A DNA stretch of 64,000 nucleotides from Trichuris trichiura (taxonomy: Eukaryota; Nematoda; Enoplea; Trichinellida; Trichuridae), in contig JBAJFE010000014.1 of assembly GCA_037903355.1 (NCBI GenBank), positions 3,596,001 through 3,660,000 on the forward strand. Direction: 5' to 3'. Position numbers and translations under genes: made by a program. The notes beneath the pieces were generated by a model, which saw nothing but the letters and a program-made list of their open reading frames with translations, was not told the DNA's origin and did no database searches. Below, one piece after another: positions 32,859 to 45,300 of the stretch (positions are counted from its first letter, which is position 1; every line of letters begins with the position of its first letter).

Positions 32859-33295
32859 CTGAGAACAAAGCGCCCGCAGGTGGTCAAGGTCGCAGTTCAC
32901 TCCTTGCGTGCTATATTAGGCATTTTCCAATCTGCTGAACAAAGCACCATCGCTAATGGAATTATCCGTAATGCTGTTACTCGGATTGACCTCGGGTAGG
33001 CAGTGTTACGCAATCGTTTCAGTCGAGTCCCAATTCCAGGGACGATCGCTACAAGACCCGTACGATCTTTCCGTAATGTGGCGGCTGAAAGCTGTCCGGT
33101 GGAACAGATTACACAATCAAGTGGGATTAACAGAACTCTGTCGCGGTGTCCTTACTCCTAACCGTGTGATACAGCCGCTGAATGTTTTTCATTATCCCCG
33201 TTACCAAGAATGAGCTGCATAGGCTTTACAAAGATACAACGCTGTCAGTGAATCTATCACCTCCAGTGCTTTCCACACGTCATTATACAATTATA
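32859..33295. other. No gene recognised
   Basis: Frame 32956-33213 (+) has no motif. It ends at the TA target site (33294-33295) of the Tigger element. Confidence 0.35.
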
Positions 33296-34292
33296 CAGTA
33301 GGCCCTCGTTATTCGCGGTTTTTGGTTCCAGGACTTTCCGCGTATAACAAATTCCGCTTAAAGTCAAGTCCCCTGTGCAAAATATAGAATCCTTTGTAAA
33401 CAACATGCGCGCTTTCTCGTGTACACTACAAATAGACGCGAAATTGCTCGTAGTTACTAATATCAATTAGTGTTAAAGAAATAGTTTAGTGAAAAACATA
33501 TTAAAGAAAATAATGACATTCAACTATCCAAAAATATATTGGAATGCGAATTACTTTCAGAATACACTGTTTCAGCTGTACGCGAAATATACAGGCTTTT
33601 ATTGTTACGGTATTGCCCGGTTATTTCAGTATAAACAAAGTTAGTACGAAGCTACGGACAACATCGTAACAATAAAGACTGCATACTCCGCATGAACTAC
33701 TACAGTTCCGTACAAAGAAACTGTTTCAATTATGTAAGCGAAAAGTAAAATCGGTGAACCTCAGCTGGCACCTTTGATTCCAGTTCGTCTTTAACAACAA
33801 TCGTTGCCTCCGCCTTCACATGAGCTATGTTATCTTTTACTTGAATGTTGGCCAAGTAGAAGATTTTTCAGGCGGTATGACCTTTTCCGCTGAGTGGCAG
33901 AGTTCATGCTGATGATAAGTCACTGGTGATCCGAAAGGCCTATGTTAAAAGTTGCATCAACAGAAGGTTAAAAAATCTAGTTGCAAAGAAAATAAAAAAT
34001 GTTAAGTTTTCTGAATCTCCACATCTTAGGGAACTGTGGCAATGATACTGTCTGCTCTTGCTCAACCCATACTCAAACATCGTAGACGTGACTGCATAAT
34101 GTAAGGCGCTGACAAAGTAGCACTTCATTTCCTCAATCACGCTAGCATAATTTCGTTTAATGAAGCAATACGGTTTGAAGAAAATATTTGAAATAGAAGT
34201 GAGAATACAGCAAAATTATAAATGGAGAAAAGAGGAGTTCGTTCAAGGGCATTGTGTGAGCGATTGAAACTCTTTGAAAAGAAGCGAACTTT

Positions 34293-36113
34293 CTAGCTGC
34301 ACGTTACACGGATCGTTAGCAGCGGGAACCTCACCCAGTGAGGAACTGCTTTTGTGACTTCTTTCAATGTAAACTCTAATGCAGCGGAACAGTTGGAACA
34401 TGAAGGCGTATCACGTTCAGAACTCAGGTTTGAAGACTCCTGAGCTACGGATGTGCTAGGGAAAAACATCGTTATACGTAATTGTTTCTGCTTTTTCTTC
34501 TCGTCATCAAATAAATCCTGAAGTGGCTTTAAGCATGCCGCTATACCTCGGGTGACGCCGACTGCGCGTTCTAATGATGGGTCATACTCGAAAATCTTGT
34601 CCTTTAAAACTTGCACCTGCTGAAAAACATCTGCAAATTTTTCAAGTGACCAGGCGGGCAGCTGTGTAGGCGCTGAATCTCCTAAGTCATCATCGTCGCT
34701 TGAAGATCTGGTCATTTCTTCAAGTTCCTCGTTCGACAGAACTTCTCTATGATCTTCTAGATGCTCTCTGATATCACTTTCAGCCATGTCAGAGAATCCT
34801 TCCCCACCGATTTCTCTGGCAATGTTCTGAATATTTGTGACTTCTTCATCAATGGAAGGGAAACCTCTAAAGTCGCTAACTGCAGCGTTCCATAATGGCT
34901 TCCAGTATGCATTTAAGGTCTCTGGCCTTATGGCCTGCACCGCCTCTGCAATAAGCACGATTGCATCTGCAAATGTGAAACTCTTCCATAGGTCTGGAGC
35001 GTTGAGCTGCGGATTGGTATCAAGGGCGTCACGAATCTTCCCAAAAGTGTGGCGCATGTAAACCGCCTTGACACACTTTGTGATGCCTTGATCAAGAGGC
35101 TGCAATAGCGGCGTCGAATTGGGAGGCAGAAACATTACTTCCACGTTCTCATCAGCAAAGCGGACAGATTGCGGATGTCCAGGCGCATTATCAATAATGA
35201 GCAGGACCTTAAAGGATAGCCCTTTGTGTCTAAGGTATGTCTTCACTTCAGGAATAAAGCATTGATGGAACCATTCCAAGAACAAAATGGCAGTCATCCA
35301 AGCCTTCCTATTGTATTGCCAGAACACGGGCAAGCTGTTTTTATTCTTGTTCTTTAAGGATCGTGGCGTGCATGCTCGGTAGATGACTCCTGGATTAATC
35401 ATGTGACCCGCCACATTTCCACACAACACTAGCGTAAGGCGATCTTTTAGGGGTTTAAATTCGGTAGCCTGTCTCACCTCCTTATGAATGTAAGTGCGAT
35501 TCGACATCTTCTTCCAGAACAAGGCAGTCTCATCACAATTGAACACTTGCTCTGGAAGGTAGCCCTTCTCATTAATGACTGCTTTGAACTCTTCAGGGAA
35601 AGCTAATGCAGACTCAACGTCAGCTGACGCAGCTTCTCCGTTGACCTTTAAGTTTTTGAGATTGTAACGCCTCAAGTAGCTTGCTAGCCATCCCTTACTT
35701 GCCATGAATTCCTTCCTCTCGGGTGCATCTCGCATCGGACGGAAATGATCATAGAGGCTGAGCGCTTTTTCACGTATTATTTTCCCATCGATCGGGACGT
35801 GCTTCTGTGACATGTCCTCTATCCACAAACTTAATGCTCTTTCAGCCTTCGAAAGCACTTTATCGCGAACGACGGACACCCTCTTTACTATCGTTGGGGC
35901 AGCACATGCGCTTTGGCGAATTTGAGCTTGTCTCTGCTTCATGGAGCGTATGCTGGATTCGTTCTTTCCCACTCTACGACCCACTTCAGCACATGACATG
36001 CCACTATTCAAAAGATCCAAGATCTTTATTTTCTCATAGAGAGACAGCATTTCACGGTTCTTCTTTGGGTGTGAAGAATTGTTTCGACCACTCACGTCCC
36101 TGCTGTCAGTCAT
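34293..36113 (-). CDS. Tigger/pogo (CENPB-type) transposase, intact
   Basis: 606 codons, uninterrupted. An N-terminal pipsqueak-type helix-turn-helix lies at about 22-65 (LYEKIKILDLLNSGMSCAEV). A CENP-B/Tc5-type DNA-binding domain is at about 85-155 (GWLASYLRRY at its end). The DDE_1 catalytic domain follows: CDET with Asp194, LLIIDNAPGH with Asp308, and LLQPLDQGI with Asp341, a DD32-33D spacing normal for pogo. The C-terminal part has an acidic stretch (SSSDDDDLG) and a helical tail. It cuts and pastes DNA at TA sites by binding the terminal repeats. All key residues are present, so this copy could be active. Its C-terminal region corresponds to the isolated ORFs at 26438, 27831 and 28856. 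Confidence 0.92.
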   Translation of the reverse strand: MTDSRDVSGRNNSSHPKKNREMLSLYEKIKILDLLNSGMSCAEVGRRVGKNESSIRSMKQRQAQIRQSACAAPTIVKRVSVVRDKVLSKAERALSLWIEDMSQKHVPIDGKIIREKALSLYDHFRPMRDAPERKEFMASKGWLASYLRRYNLKNLKVNGEAASADVESALAFPEEFKAVINEKGYLPEQVFNCDETALFWKKMSNRTYIHKEVRQATEFKPLKDRLTLVLCGNVAGHMINPGVIYRACTPRSLKNKNKNSLPVFWQYNRKAWMTAILFLEWFHQCFIPEVKTYLRHKGLSFKVLLIIDNAPGHPQSVRFADENVEVMFLPPNSTPLLQPLDQGITKCVKAVYMRHTFGKIRDALDTNPQLNAPDLWKSFTFADAIVLIAEAVQAIRPETLNAYWKPLWNAAVSDFRGFPSIDEEVTNIQNIAREIGGEGFSDMAESDIREHLEDHREVLSNEELEEMTRSSSDDDDLGDSAPTQLPAWSLEKFADVFQQVQVLKDKIFEYDPSLERAVGVTRGIAACLKPLQDLFDDEKKKQKQLRITMFFPSTSVAQESSNLSSERDTPSCSNCSAALEFTLKEVTKAVPHWVRFPLLTIRVTCS

Positions 36114-38805
36114 CTCTTACAAATAACAAGTGAAAATGAGCAAATGAGTTAATTTTGCTATTGGTGATTGTAGTAAACTCAGTTGACAAACCCGCACAGG
36201 AAAGGCTACAAAACACTTTATTCTCGACACAACAACTGCGACAACGCAAACGACCAGCAGCCAGCACAAACGAACAGCGCACTAGCAAGCGGAAGCCAGA
36301 ACGAACCAGCGACGCCGAGAGCAAACCAACAAAAAAAGCGTTCTAGCAAGCTTGGCAGTCCTTATCTCGAACAACGCAATCGCCCACGCTACTGACGCGC
36401 GCGCACACACACTATCCTGTCGCCTATTGCTTGTCACCGACGACTAACAACGCCGGTTTATCCTGCAGGGATCGTCGCTTTCACCACCCGTCGGGCAGGA
36501 AACAGTTTCAGCAATTTCCGTCGCACTGTTCATCAGAAAGATAAACCGAGCTACTGACGAAGTTTTTAGAACACATTCTTCTTGTCTGTGATAGCTTGCC
36601 AAATGGCTACAGCTACAGCTTCCAACAGACTGACTAGGCTGTTCAATCCATCAAAGACGCTGCTCGATTAGTTGACGAGCTAATGCGTCGCAGCTGTTCT
36701 ATTAGCAACTAATCAGAGCACTTCGCAGTGCACTGAGATCAAAACGTTCGTTACGATTGCATGCGAAACTACGGGGGCGGTGAGACATCTTTTGTCGTTG
36801 GTCAAGAGGGCGCAGAGAGGAATGCTCTTCTTAAGTTTACCCTTAACGAAATCATCGTCCGTGTCTTCTGTGAATCCATTATTATGTCTTCTTCGGCTTC
36901 ATCACTAACGCCTGCTGAACCTTTTTTTAGCATTCTGGCATCGGGTCATTTGCTGACATGTCCTCTTGGACGTGGTAACATCTTATTGTCAGTGTCTGTT
37001 ACGAAGCAGGCATTGCAAGCACATTCTGTTTGGCAAATGACGCTTGGTTTACCGTATAGGGATATCGTGGTTACACTATTCCTCAAAATAGACTTCAATG
37101 GACGCAAATCTGAATAGATCGAGGAATTTAGTATTCATTGTTCATTAATGACTAAGACTTGAGGAAGAACGCAAGTAACGGGAACTTCCATGGTACTGTT
37201 AGGCGTAAAGGCTCTGCGGAGTTTGCCAAAGTACACTCGACCTTGGGCTAAAAATAACTTGTCGCACAAAACCGTTCGACGTAGCGAACCTTAATAAGGC
37301 GCCTTATGTTCACTATGAACTAGGTCGGTAAAGCGACAATTGTTCTAATGAATCAGAACAAGCGGCACAGGTTAATTCTTTGACCAGTTGTCAAACTTTT
37401 ATAACACCCTGTCAACGACGACACTTTGCCTTTGATCTGTTATGGCTTACGAAGGTATCATATACGCTCTGAAGACTATCAAGGTCCACCTGTTTGTTAT
37501 AAAGGGCGAAAGTTAAGGCACTTCTTCACAAAGGGCTGCGCCTCATGCAATCTCTTAATTAAACACAGTGAACAATGAAGAGCGAATATTAGAACGACGT
37601 TCGAACAAGTCATCCGTGTGACCCAGGTTCATAATCACGAACAGAATAAAGAACTAAGACGCAGTTCTTATTTTTGCGCCTTTCTTAGGGCTGGTAGGTG
37701 TTGTGGTATTCAGAGCTGAACTGAGAACTGTAGCAACAGGAAGAACAACATCCCTTTACTAAGCGCACTGAATAGCGAACGAAAAAAAACACAACCAGCT
37801 ACAGCGAAGAGAAAAAGAGCGCGAGCAGCTGGGCGGTGAACGGCGTGTCACACAGTTGGCAATCCGCCAAACGTGAGTCATCCTAACACGCGTAGTCGAT
37901 ACGCTCATATTGACGTGCCAGTTTACATTCCTCAACAGCACGTTACAATCGTGATGTGTGGTCTGTCGATTTGCTCAAACAAACCAAAGGCACCTAGTTG
38001 CACAGCCCTTTCCATATTCATAATTAATTTTGAAGCCTCTGTCCCAGTTAATAGAAGGATTATGGCATACCAAGACGCCTCTGGTTTTTCAGAGGGTAAC
38101 ATGCTCCCGTGACATATGATCTTCAGTGGGAGGATGAGAGAACATTCAGGCAAAGATGTAGAGGCATGAAGTTCAGATGAAGCATAAGCTGTTCTGATCA
38201 GTAAAACCCTTTACCCCTTCATCCGTATCTTGCTCATAAAGACAGCTACGCGCGACCAGATGTTGCGTGGGTTTAATTAACTTCTGCTGGCTACAGAAGC
38301 AAAAGTATTCCTGAAGCTATGAGGCAACCATTCTCTATTGTCAGCTAAGCATAAAATTCTTCTCTCAGCCTTCTCAATCTTCAACAATTAAAACCCAGGT
38401 CATTTAGCAGCTGTCAGTATTGAGCAACGACTATCTTGGATGAACATAATGGGGTGACGATTCTGACATCGATTTTCACTTTTCACTTATAGAAGTGGTT
38501 AAACTATGCCGCAAATGGCATTTTTTTTACTTAAAATTGTTGCACACAAACGACATTTCAACTTCAGTAAACTACGCTGTGCTGTTACCCTTTTCAACCT
38601 TTGCTGTTGTTAACGGCCCTCCTAATCCATCAAACAGGCAACAGCTCAAGTAAATTTAAAATTTTGCTGCATTAAGCAATCTTACAATGTTTCTTCAGAA
38701 AATGTATGCAGCCTTTCTGGGATAGTCCATATTCAAACTTAACTGCTTCTATGGATAAGAAAGTTTTTGAAAACTGGATGCTTTGTAACGGGATGATGTT
38801 TCATA
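36114..38805. other. Tigger interior, no gene recognised
   Basis: Lies between the transposase start and the right end of the element. Frames such as 36106-36324 (-) and 36761-37117 (+) have no motif. There may be older insertions, but none has ends I can define. Confidence 0.4.
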
Positions 38806-39099
38806 GTTTTCTAGATCTTTTACGGCTTTTACCCGTTTTTATCTGCTTTGGTATCTGTAATTCGAACGAAACAATTGCTCTACCAGCGGGTGGATGAGCG
38901 ATTATTAGGAAACATTGAACAGGACTAACACATTCAACTTTATTTTTCAGAGCTTTCGGAAAGCTCTATTTCCGTCGTCAGTGATGTGTTCAATTTTTCC
39001 TAATAATCGCTCATCCACCCGCTAGTAGAGCAATTGTTTCGTTTGAATTACAGATACCAGGCAGATAAGAACAGAAAAGCCGTTAAAGATCTAGAAAAC
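38806..39099. repeat. Fold-back Penelope-type repeat with central ribozyme core
   Basis: Arms about 38806-38925 and 38989-39099 are reverse complements (GTTTTCTAGATCTTTTACGG and its mirror). The spacer holds a hammerhead-like core on the minus strand. It is nested in the Tigger element. Its arm sequence differs from the family at 47-51 kb but keeps phrases such as GGATGAGCGATTATTAGG in the same places, so it is a sister family. Confidence 0.82.
38954..38981 (-). ncRNA. Hammerhead-ribozyme-like core
   Basis: CTGACGA (38975-38981), extra C, perfect stem II GGAAA/TTTCC, GAAA (38954-38957), then GCTCTG. Confidence 0.68.
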
Positions 39100-39474
39100 T
39101 CTAATAAGGAAGTTTATTACTATTCATAAGCCATTATGACTTATGAAATTGACTTACAATGGTATGAGGTACCAAAGCCTAATTTGGGGAAATGACAAAC
39201 TAAATGAAACAGGTGAATGATAGCTCATCATAGTAACACGAGGTATTTGCATTACGCGCAGGGTTGAGAAGACATAAGAATAGAAAAAAATATTTTCTCA
39301 GGTCACGTCATGGAACCCTACCACTACATACACAAAAAAGGATACTGCGCTGCTATCATGTTCAGCAGCGGTTCGTCAATCTCTGCTAAAGGTTAAGTCA
39401 TTGTTTTCTAAAGACAAACCGCGTTGAGTCAAATCCGCGAATAAAAAGACCGCGTATAACGAGGGCCTACTGTA

Positions 39475-39758
39475 CTGTCATGCGATCAATTGCAGAGGCA
39501 GTTGCGGGCTCAAAATTAAGAAGCAACGCGAAGCAGTTCATTGAAAGGTGTTCGAATCGTTCACTTCCAATCTCTTCTACATTTCATCAAGCAGGGGCAT
39601 TGCACTTGCAGTGCGACGCAGTTCACTTACAGGTGTTCAATCGACGGCGCTAACACCTGCGGTAGCTTCCCCTTCGACGTGATAATACTGCTTCCGGCCT
39701 CTGTGTCTAAATAAAGACCCTAACTTTCCCTGGACGAATAACATTTACGATTGAAAGA
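39475..39758. other. No gene recognised
   Basis: Short spacer right of the Tigger element. Nothing seen. Confidence 0.4.
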
Positions 39759-39995
39759 GTGGTGAACAAAGAACTTCCTTTTCTAGACGCGCTGGTTGGC
39801 AGGAAGAGGACAGGCTTAAGAACTACAGTATTCATAGGTATCTACGTGTCCTCCCATCATTATGTTCACATAAAGAGAGATATGATGAGAGGGACGGTGG
39901 ACCGCACTGTTCCAGTATATGAACCAGAGTTTTTACGTTTCGAGTTGCATTACATTACAGTAGCGTTGCTGAAGATTGGCTACCAAAGTGGTTTG
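39759..39995 (+). pseudogene. Penelope RT C-terminal fragment
   Basis: An open frame whose residues ELPFLDALVGRKRTGLRTTV, then a SSHH-containing stretch and MMRGTVDRTVPVYEPEFL align with the segment following the RT motifs of the element at 49.98-50.23 kb (KLPFLDVLV, SSHHPISVKRG, VDRALTVCDPEYL). It is divergent, so it comes from another Penelope family or an old copy. Confidence 0.75.
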
Positions 39996-40300
39996 TGACG
40001 TCTATTGTTAACGAAGATTGTGGATATCTACGGATAGGCCTAATAATGCAATACAGTGATGGGCAAAAGAGGGCAACCTTCTAGTCCCTGTGGGCCATGA
40101 GCGCGAAAGGGGGGATATCACCGGAGTGTGGGGGGAATTTATGGGAAGTGCAGTTCCCCACGCAAACTTCCAGTGGTGGACAGGTCAGTCATTCTGCCCG
40201 CTGTTTCAGAGAATTCCAAGAAGCAAAGATTTCGCGAAGACCAAACAGTAATGACAAACCTCCAATAGAAATCACGTTGCAAAGCAACTATCGTTTAAGA

Positions 40301-41045
40301 CATAGTTTCTCAACCTTTTTTGCCCCAGGGTTCCTGGACTCGCCAGGGCCCCAGATGGCCCCCTTGTCTGTTAGTGCCAACAGCTTTCTTGCTTTGGCCG
40401 CTCCTGTCGCGCCGCCTAGAGTCCGCTTGAATAATAGAAAAGGACCACTATAAATGCTGTTTGTTCAGTGCGTACCAGGGAGGAACGAATGGAAGGGTAC
40501 GCTTCTACCAGTCGGCGCCTTTATCAGTCGAGGGAAAAACTGGGGAATGTGCGTCGGAAAAGCCATACGTGTGGGAATACCGGCTGCTATTGTGTTACCA
40601 ACGGTCGGATGGAATGAGTTGTTCTGAAGTTCCGTTCGCGAAAGCTGAAGGGCGCGGCGCTTCTTGCACTGCACGAGAGGGAATAGAATAACAAGTTTTT
40701 ATGGGTTGATAGAAGGGTGTGCAGATGAAACACATTTCTGCGAACTGCTCCCTACCAAAAGGCCAAGGGCTTTTCAGAAGCACGCCATGCACAGAGACTT
40801 TTTAGAAGCATACCGGGCAGGAGGGAATGTAAAAGCATGTTTTTCATTGGCTCCTAGAGAAGAAAGATAACGTCAACGCGTCCTGACTTTGCAATGGAAC
40901 ATTTTCCGTTGGCCCGTCAACGCCTTCCCGTTAGTGACAAATAGGCCCACCGTATTACTTTCCTACGCTACTTATTACCGCTGAACTGTTGATTGGGACA
41001 ATCTCCTGCCGCATTATCCTCCAGGGCCCACGTTGAGAAACACTG
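40301..41045. mobile_element. hAT-type MITE, 745 bp, 8-bp TSD
   Basis: Same ends and same length as 29827-30571, flanked by GTTTAAGA at 40293-40300 and 41046-41053. The two copies differ by scattered substitutions and by the C run and some small indels. Confidence 0.9.
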
Positions 41046-41053
41046 GTTTAAGA

Positions 41054-41553
41054 CCATTTGAAAGCGCAATAGGTTCCCTTACATTGCAGCATTGGTTGCG
41101 CTCTATTCATTTCAATTGCATAAATACGTTTGGTGTCCTCCATTGCCGCACAGTTTCAGCTCGTTCTCTCGTTATTGAAGAGGGGCTGTGAAGAAGTTGA
41201 TATCACCATAATTATCACACTCGTACATTGTCTGCGGAAGTTGTTTTGCTTAACGTGTCATTTTCCACAATTTAAGTTCTGAAAATACAACGTTTTAGTA
41301 CAAGACCGTAGGTTTTCATGTTTACATTCTTTGTACGGAGCTTGTCCCGTTGAAAAATGCAATAAATTTTAATGGTAGGCCGTAGCTATAAAAGAGCGGA
41401 ATAGAGTGAATCATGGATGAACATCATCACGCGCTCCAAATGCTACTCATTAAATTGACTGCATACATGAGCACATGGAACAAAGTAGAAAAATTGGAGT
41501 AACATATGTAAAACAATGGGACAATGTACATAGAACATCATGTATGGTAATGT
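41054..41553. other. No gene recognised
   Basis: AT-rich spacer. Nothing seen. Confidence 0.4.
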
Positions 41554-41563
41554 AAGAGAAAAT

Positions 41564-41913
41564 TCATAGTTAATCTTCTAGTTCGCGGGTTTGGCCTGTT
41601 TGACGTATCTGTAAGTAAAATTCAAAGTGCCCTACCAACGAATGGATGAGCAATTTGTTAGTGAAAATACAGAACAATTTGAATACCGTACGTTTCGGAA
41701 CTGCTCTTGTTCCGTCGTCAGCAGTGTAAGGGAATCCCGGTACGTATGGTATTCAAATTGTTCCGTATTTTCTCTAACAATTTGCTCATCCATTCGTTGG
41801 TAGGGCACTTTGAAGTTTACTTACAGGTACATCAAACAGGCCAAACTCGTGCACCAGAAGACCGGCTATGAAACAACCTAAGCCTGTTAAAAGACACCCC
41901 GTCTTTCGAAATA
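41564..41913 (+). mobile_element. Fold-back Penelope fragment, imperfect 10-bp TSD
   Basis: Left arm 41571-41740 and right arm 41740-41873 are inverted copies of the PLE terminal repeat. The right side continues into the first ORF codons (ATGAAACAACC...). Flanks AAGAGAAAAT (41554-41563) and AAGGGAAAAT (41914-41923) look like a target duplication with one mismatch. Confidence 0.75.
41693..41721 (-). ncRNA. Hammerhead-ribozyme-like core
   Basis: CTGACGA (41715-41721), extra C, perfect stem II GGAAC/GTTCC, GAAA, then CGTACGGTA. In the opposite arm the core is deleted. Confidence 0.68.
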
Positions 41914-42194
41914 AGGGAAAATGGACAAACTTGTATAGAACAGAGTGGAATAAGCAGAAAACGAATTAACATGTCTAGAAGAAGAAGTGGAAAATGGACA
42001 CGACAAATGTGAAACGATCAATGGAGTAAAATATGAAGAATGGAATGACATGTACATAGTACAACGGTGCAACATATACGCAGCAATGGAGGCAGTTGGC
42101 TAACAGAATTAGAAAAATTTCACAAGACTTTAAAACGCTCGCTGTAAACTGTTAGATTGATTAAATGGCGATGTGACACTCGCTATTTACATTA

Positions 42195-42330
42195 ACTTTT
42201 CGTACCGCTGAGGACGGGTCACGCGTAGCCCGAAAGGTACGGCCTACCACTGAAGCTTTTTGTATTTGTCAACGGAACGAGCTCCGTACAACGAATCCTA
42301 AGAATGTCAGTTTTCTGCAAGTTCGGTACG
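42195..42330 (+). mobile_element. Compact ribozyme-bearing repeat, no TSD found
   Basis: Layout as in 2200-2338: core near the 5' end, then CAACGGAAC and CTCCGTACAACG. Ends are approximate. Confidence 0.5.
42208..42235 (+). ncRNA. Hammerhead-ribozyme-like core
   Basis: CTGAGGA, extra C, stem II GGGT/GCCC (with a G-T pair), GAAA (42232-42235), then GGTACGGCCTAC. AGG/CCT could form helix III followed by an acceptable TA cleavage site. Confidence 0.58.
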
Positions 42331-45300
42331 TTGCCACCGTTCACAGGCTAGCTTTGTTGACACACATATTTTTACAGTGTACCATCTTGTTCTACGCCCA
42401 CGTTGTGTTTACGCCTCCAAGGGGGCGGCATATGGCATAGGCTTGCGCATCACCGTATAGTAGATTCAAGTCAAGTAGTTTTTTCTTTATTACTTTGGCC
42501 TAAGGCAGTATTTCTTAACATTTTGCCCACCGTCACCCTCTTAAACGCTGTCATTGCCTCTAGAGACGGACGCATTCCCTGTCCTCTGTTTCACGCCCCT
42601 GCTTGGGCAGTGATCCTTTGACGTCTTTTTGGCGGCGTAGATTGGACAGCTAGCCCGTAAATTTCTATATCATGGTCCGTTTTCCTTCCGCTGATGGGGT
42701 ATATTGGGATACCCCTTGCCAGCAGCTGCAGTCAGGATCAGCACTGCAGAGTGGGCTGCCAGAAAGCGCGTCCGTGATGCCTCCGCGTAATCGCTTTTGC
42801 CTACGGTTAAAGGACCGGCGACTCTTCCAGGTTTCGCATTCATCCTTCCTCTGATGACCTGTTTTCAGAAGCCCTTTGTGTGGACGCGTGCTGTTGCTCA
42901 TTGCGTTAAGCTAACCGTTTATAGTACCTTGACTTTCTTTGATCGCATACAGATCACGCTGATTCAGCGCACTGGGTTGAGATACCTCCTTTTATTTCAT
43001 TCAAGCCAAAGAAACAACTGAATGCATTTTCGAGGCGAGTACTGTTAACTGCTTTGTGTCTGTCGAAGCGAGACAAATTTCTGGACGTGCGACTGATGGC
43101 AACGCGCCGCATCAGTTCATACAAAACAGCTTTCATCTACTTAGCTCAACACAGGTAGTCGATCAAAGATTAGGTGCTGATTTCTACAGTCAAACTACCT
43201 GCAGACGCCTGTGATTTACGGCGAAGCAGGTTTTTCTGGCTACAATAAGTACTAACACCACATTAAAATTCGTCTGCCTTCCAGCCCTTCCAGTCCACCG
43301 GCGTAAATAAACAGTAAGCTTCCTGTCGGGAGTTCCTGTATCACAGGCCACTGTTGCATCAAGAAATAGTGGCCCTTTTCCTATGGAAATTGGGACAATC
43401 CCAGGCCCTGCGTCGTCTCCTTAACTTTTGCCGCTCCCGGAGAACCTGAACCGCCCCTCTGCAGCCTGTCGTCCCTTAGAAGAGCGAAATCGCTCACTAG
43501 GGCGGGGTAGCGGTATCGTTCTTTGTGATACGCTAAGGGAAAGGTTACAGCGCTTAGGCTGCCTGCTCAGTTGCTGAGTCTACTTGTAGTCATGAATACA
43601 TTCGTAGTGTACACGAGAAAGCATGCAAACCTTTTACAAATGATTCTATACTTTTCGGAGGGGGCCTGATTATACACGGAAAGTCCTGGAACAAACAAAC
43701 GCGAATAACGATGGCCGACTGTAATACTGTGCAACGATGAGACATGTAAAGATGTTGACGGAGCACAGAACGGGAATAAACAGGCCGTCAGCGAAGCGTG
43801 AACACGAGAGCACCCATTCAGGAGGATACCGATAGAAGAGCTGGTGCGCACCGAAACTGTCAGCTTAAATAACAGCGCGAATGAAAGGGAAAAGGGACCA
43901 ACCGCATGGGAAAGGAATTTAGCCGGCAGGTCACCGCACCTAGATGCCAATCAAACGAACCACTTGGCAGTTGAGGAAACGGGGGTGCGGCCCGCTTGAG
44001 CATCTAAGTTCCGTGAATGATCTGCGCAACTTTAGCAGGTTTAAAGTAAAGCTGCGCTTTCAGGCAACCATGTTGCAAGGAAGGCGTGGGCTGCCCCTGA
44101 CATACTTTGTTCACCAAATCGGGTATGAGTAAAAGTGAGTATAGCATAATTAAGAAACTAAATAAAAGGAAAATAAAAGGACGTTAAGAGTTAAACATAT
44201 ACGGACATGGACGGTCAGGCAGCTATACCGCACGTAATTACAGGGGCTCCCTGACTTTCAATGGACTCAGATTTACGATGGTTTCGATAGCGGAACATAC
44301 TCGCTTCGAGTGTGTATATTTTTCTTTACCTATATGGGTGTATAGGCGATAACAATTGTAGGAGATTTGCGAAAGCTGATCGCCAGGTTCAGCATTCTCT
44401 CGCTTGCTATAACGGACTACGGAAAGCACAGACTCAAAACTTGAGGCCTTCCTAAAACTGCTTACGCCTACTGCAGCACCAAACATTGCACGCGTCCCTT
44501 CTTCTAGGTACCACTGAGCCAAACAAGGAAAGAAAGATATGATGCTGTCTCTATAGCATTACCATCTTGAAAACATCGGTGGATGCATTGAACATTGTTA
44601 CGGATCGGTTAGCTCCCATATGAATGTTAGGTTAATAGATGCCATATACGGAGTTCTACATTCTTAACTCTCAGACTGAATTGCTACATTATAAGGTAGG
44701 CTTGTAAGGCACAATTTCTCTCAACCGTAAGCTAATTCAAGTTTAAACTGGCTAAGAGAGCCTGCGCGAACTTTTAACGTTCAAGAAGTTCTAATTCTCA
44801 GTGTCGGTCCCTCACGGTTTTCCCTATCTGCATCGTCGTTAGGGAGACCCACCGTGGCATTTCGCTGAGCCTATGCTGAGATCCGTTCAATACTGTGGGG
44901 TTCAAGTTCATCCTAAGCATAAGCCTACGCCTAAACATATACCAGTAACGGCATTGAACTAATGTGTACCAATGGAGGCCAATGGGGAAACTTCGACTAG
45001 AAAACCTCATCCGCCGCCGCGGTCCGGTTCAGCATTAAACGCACTGATCATGCCTCCTGGTATTTTAAGTCGGGGACCTCCTCTAGTGTAGCCAGTACGG
45101 ATTCGCAGCGTACTGCTAGTAGTTCGCAAAAGAATCAGTCGAAATCTTTATTATGGAAAGCGAAAGCAAGAAGTATCAGCATGACCTTCGTTCATCATAC
45201 CGAGACTGACATCTATCTCATGGTCTGTCCTACTTGTACAGTCCTGCCTGTAGGATCAGATCAGGGCGCGCAACCGTTGGCTGACTGGTTTTTCACGGTA

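Larger units (their letters stand above)
33296..39472 (-). mobile_element. Tigger/pogo element, 6.2 kb, with nested insertion
   Basis: Ends CAGTAGGCCCTCGTTATTCG (33296) and CGTATAACGAGGGCCTACTG (to 39472) are inverted repeats of about 23 bp, flanked by TA on both sides (33294-33295, 39473-39474). It contains one intact transposase gene. The length is more than twice the usual 2-3 kb because the region between the gene's 5' end (36113) and the right terminus is long. That region holds at least one later insertion (fold-back 38806-39099). Confidence 0.85.

Noticed and set aside
42208..42240. Pairing of CGTACC before CTGAGGA with GGTACG after GAAA as proof of a hammerhead
   Set aside because: In a hammerhead those two flanks belong to different helices; this pairing is not seen in other copies and is probably chance.
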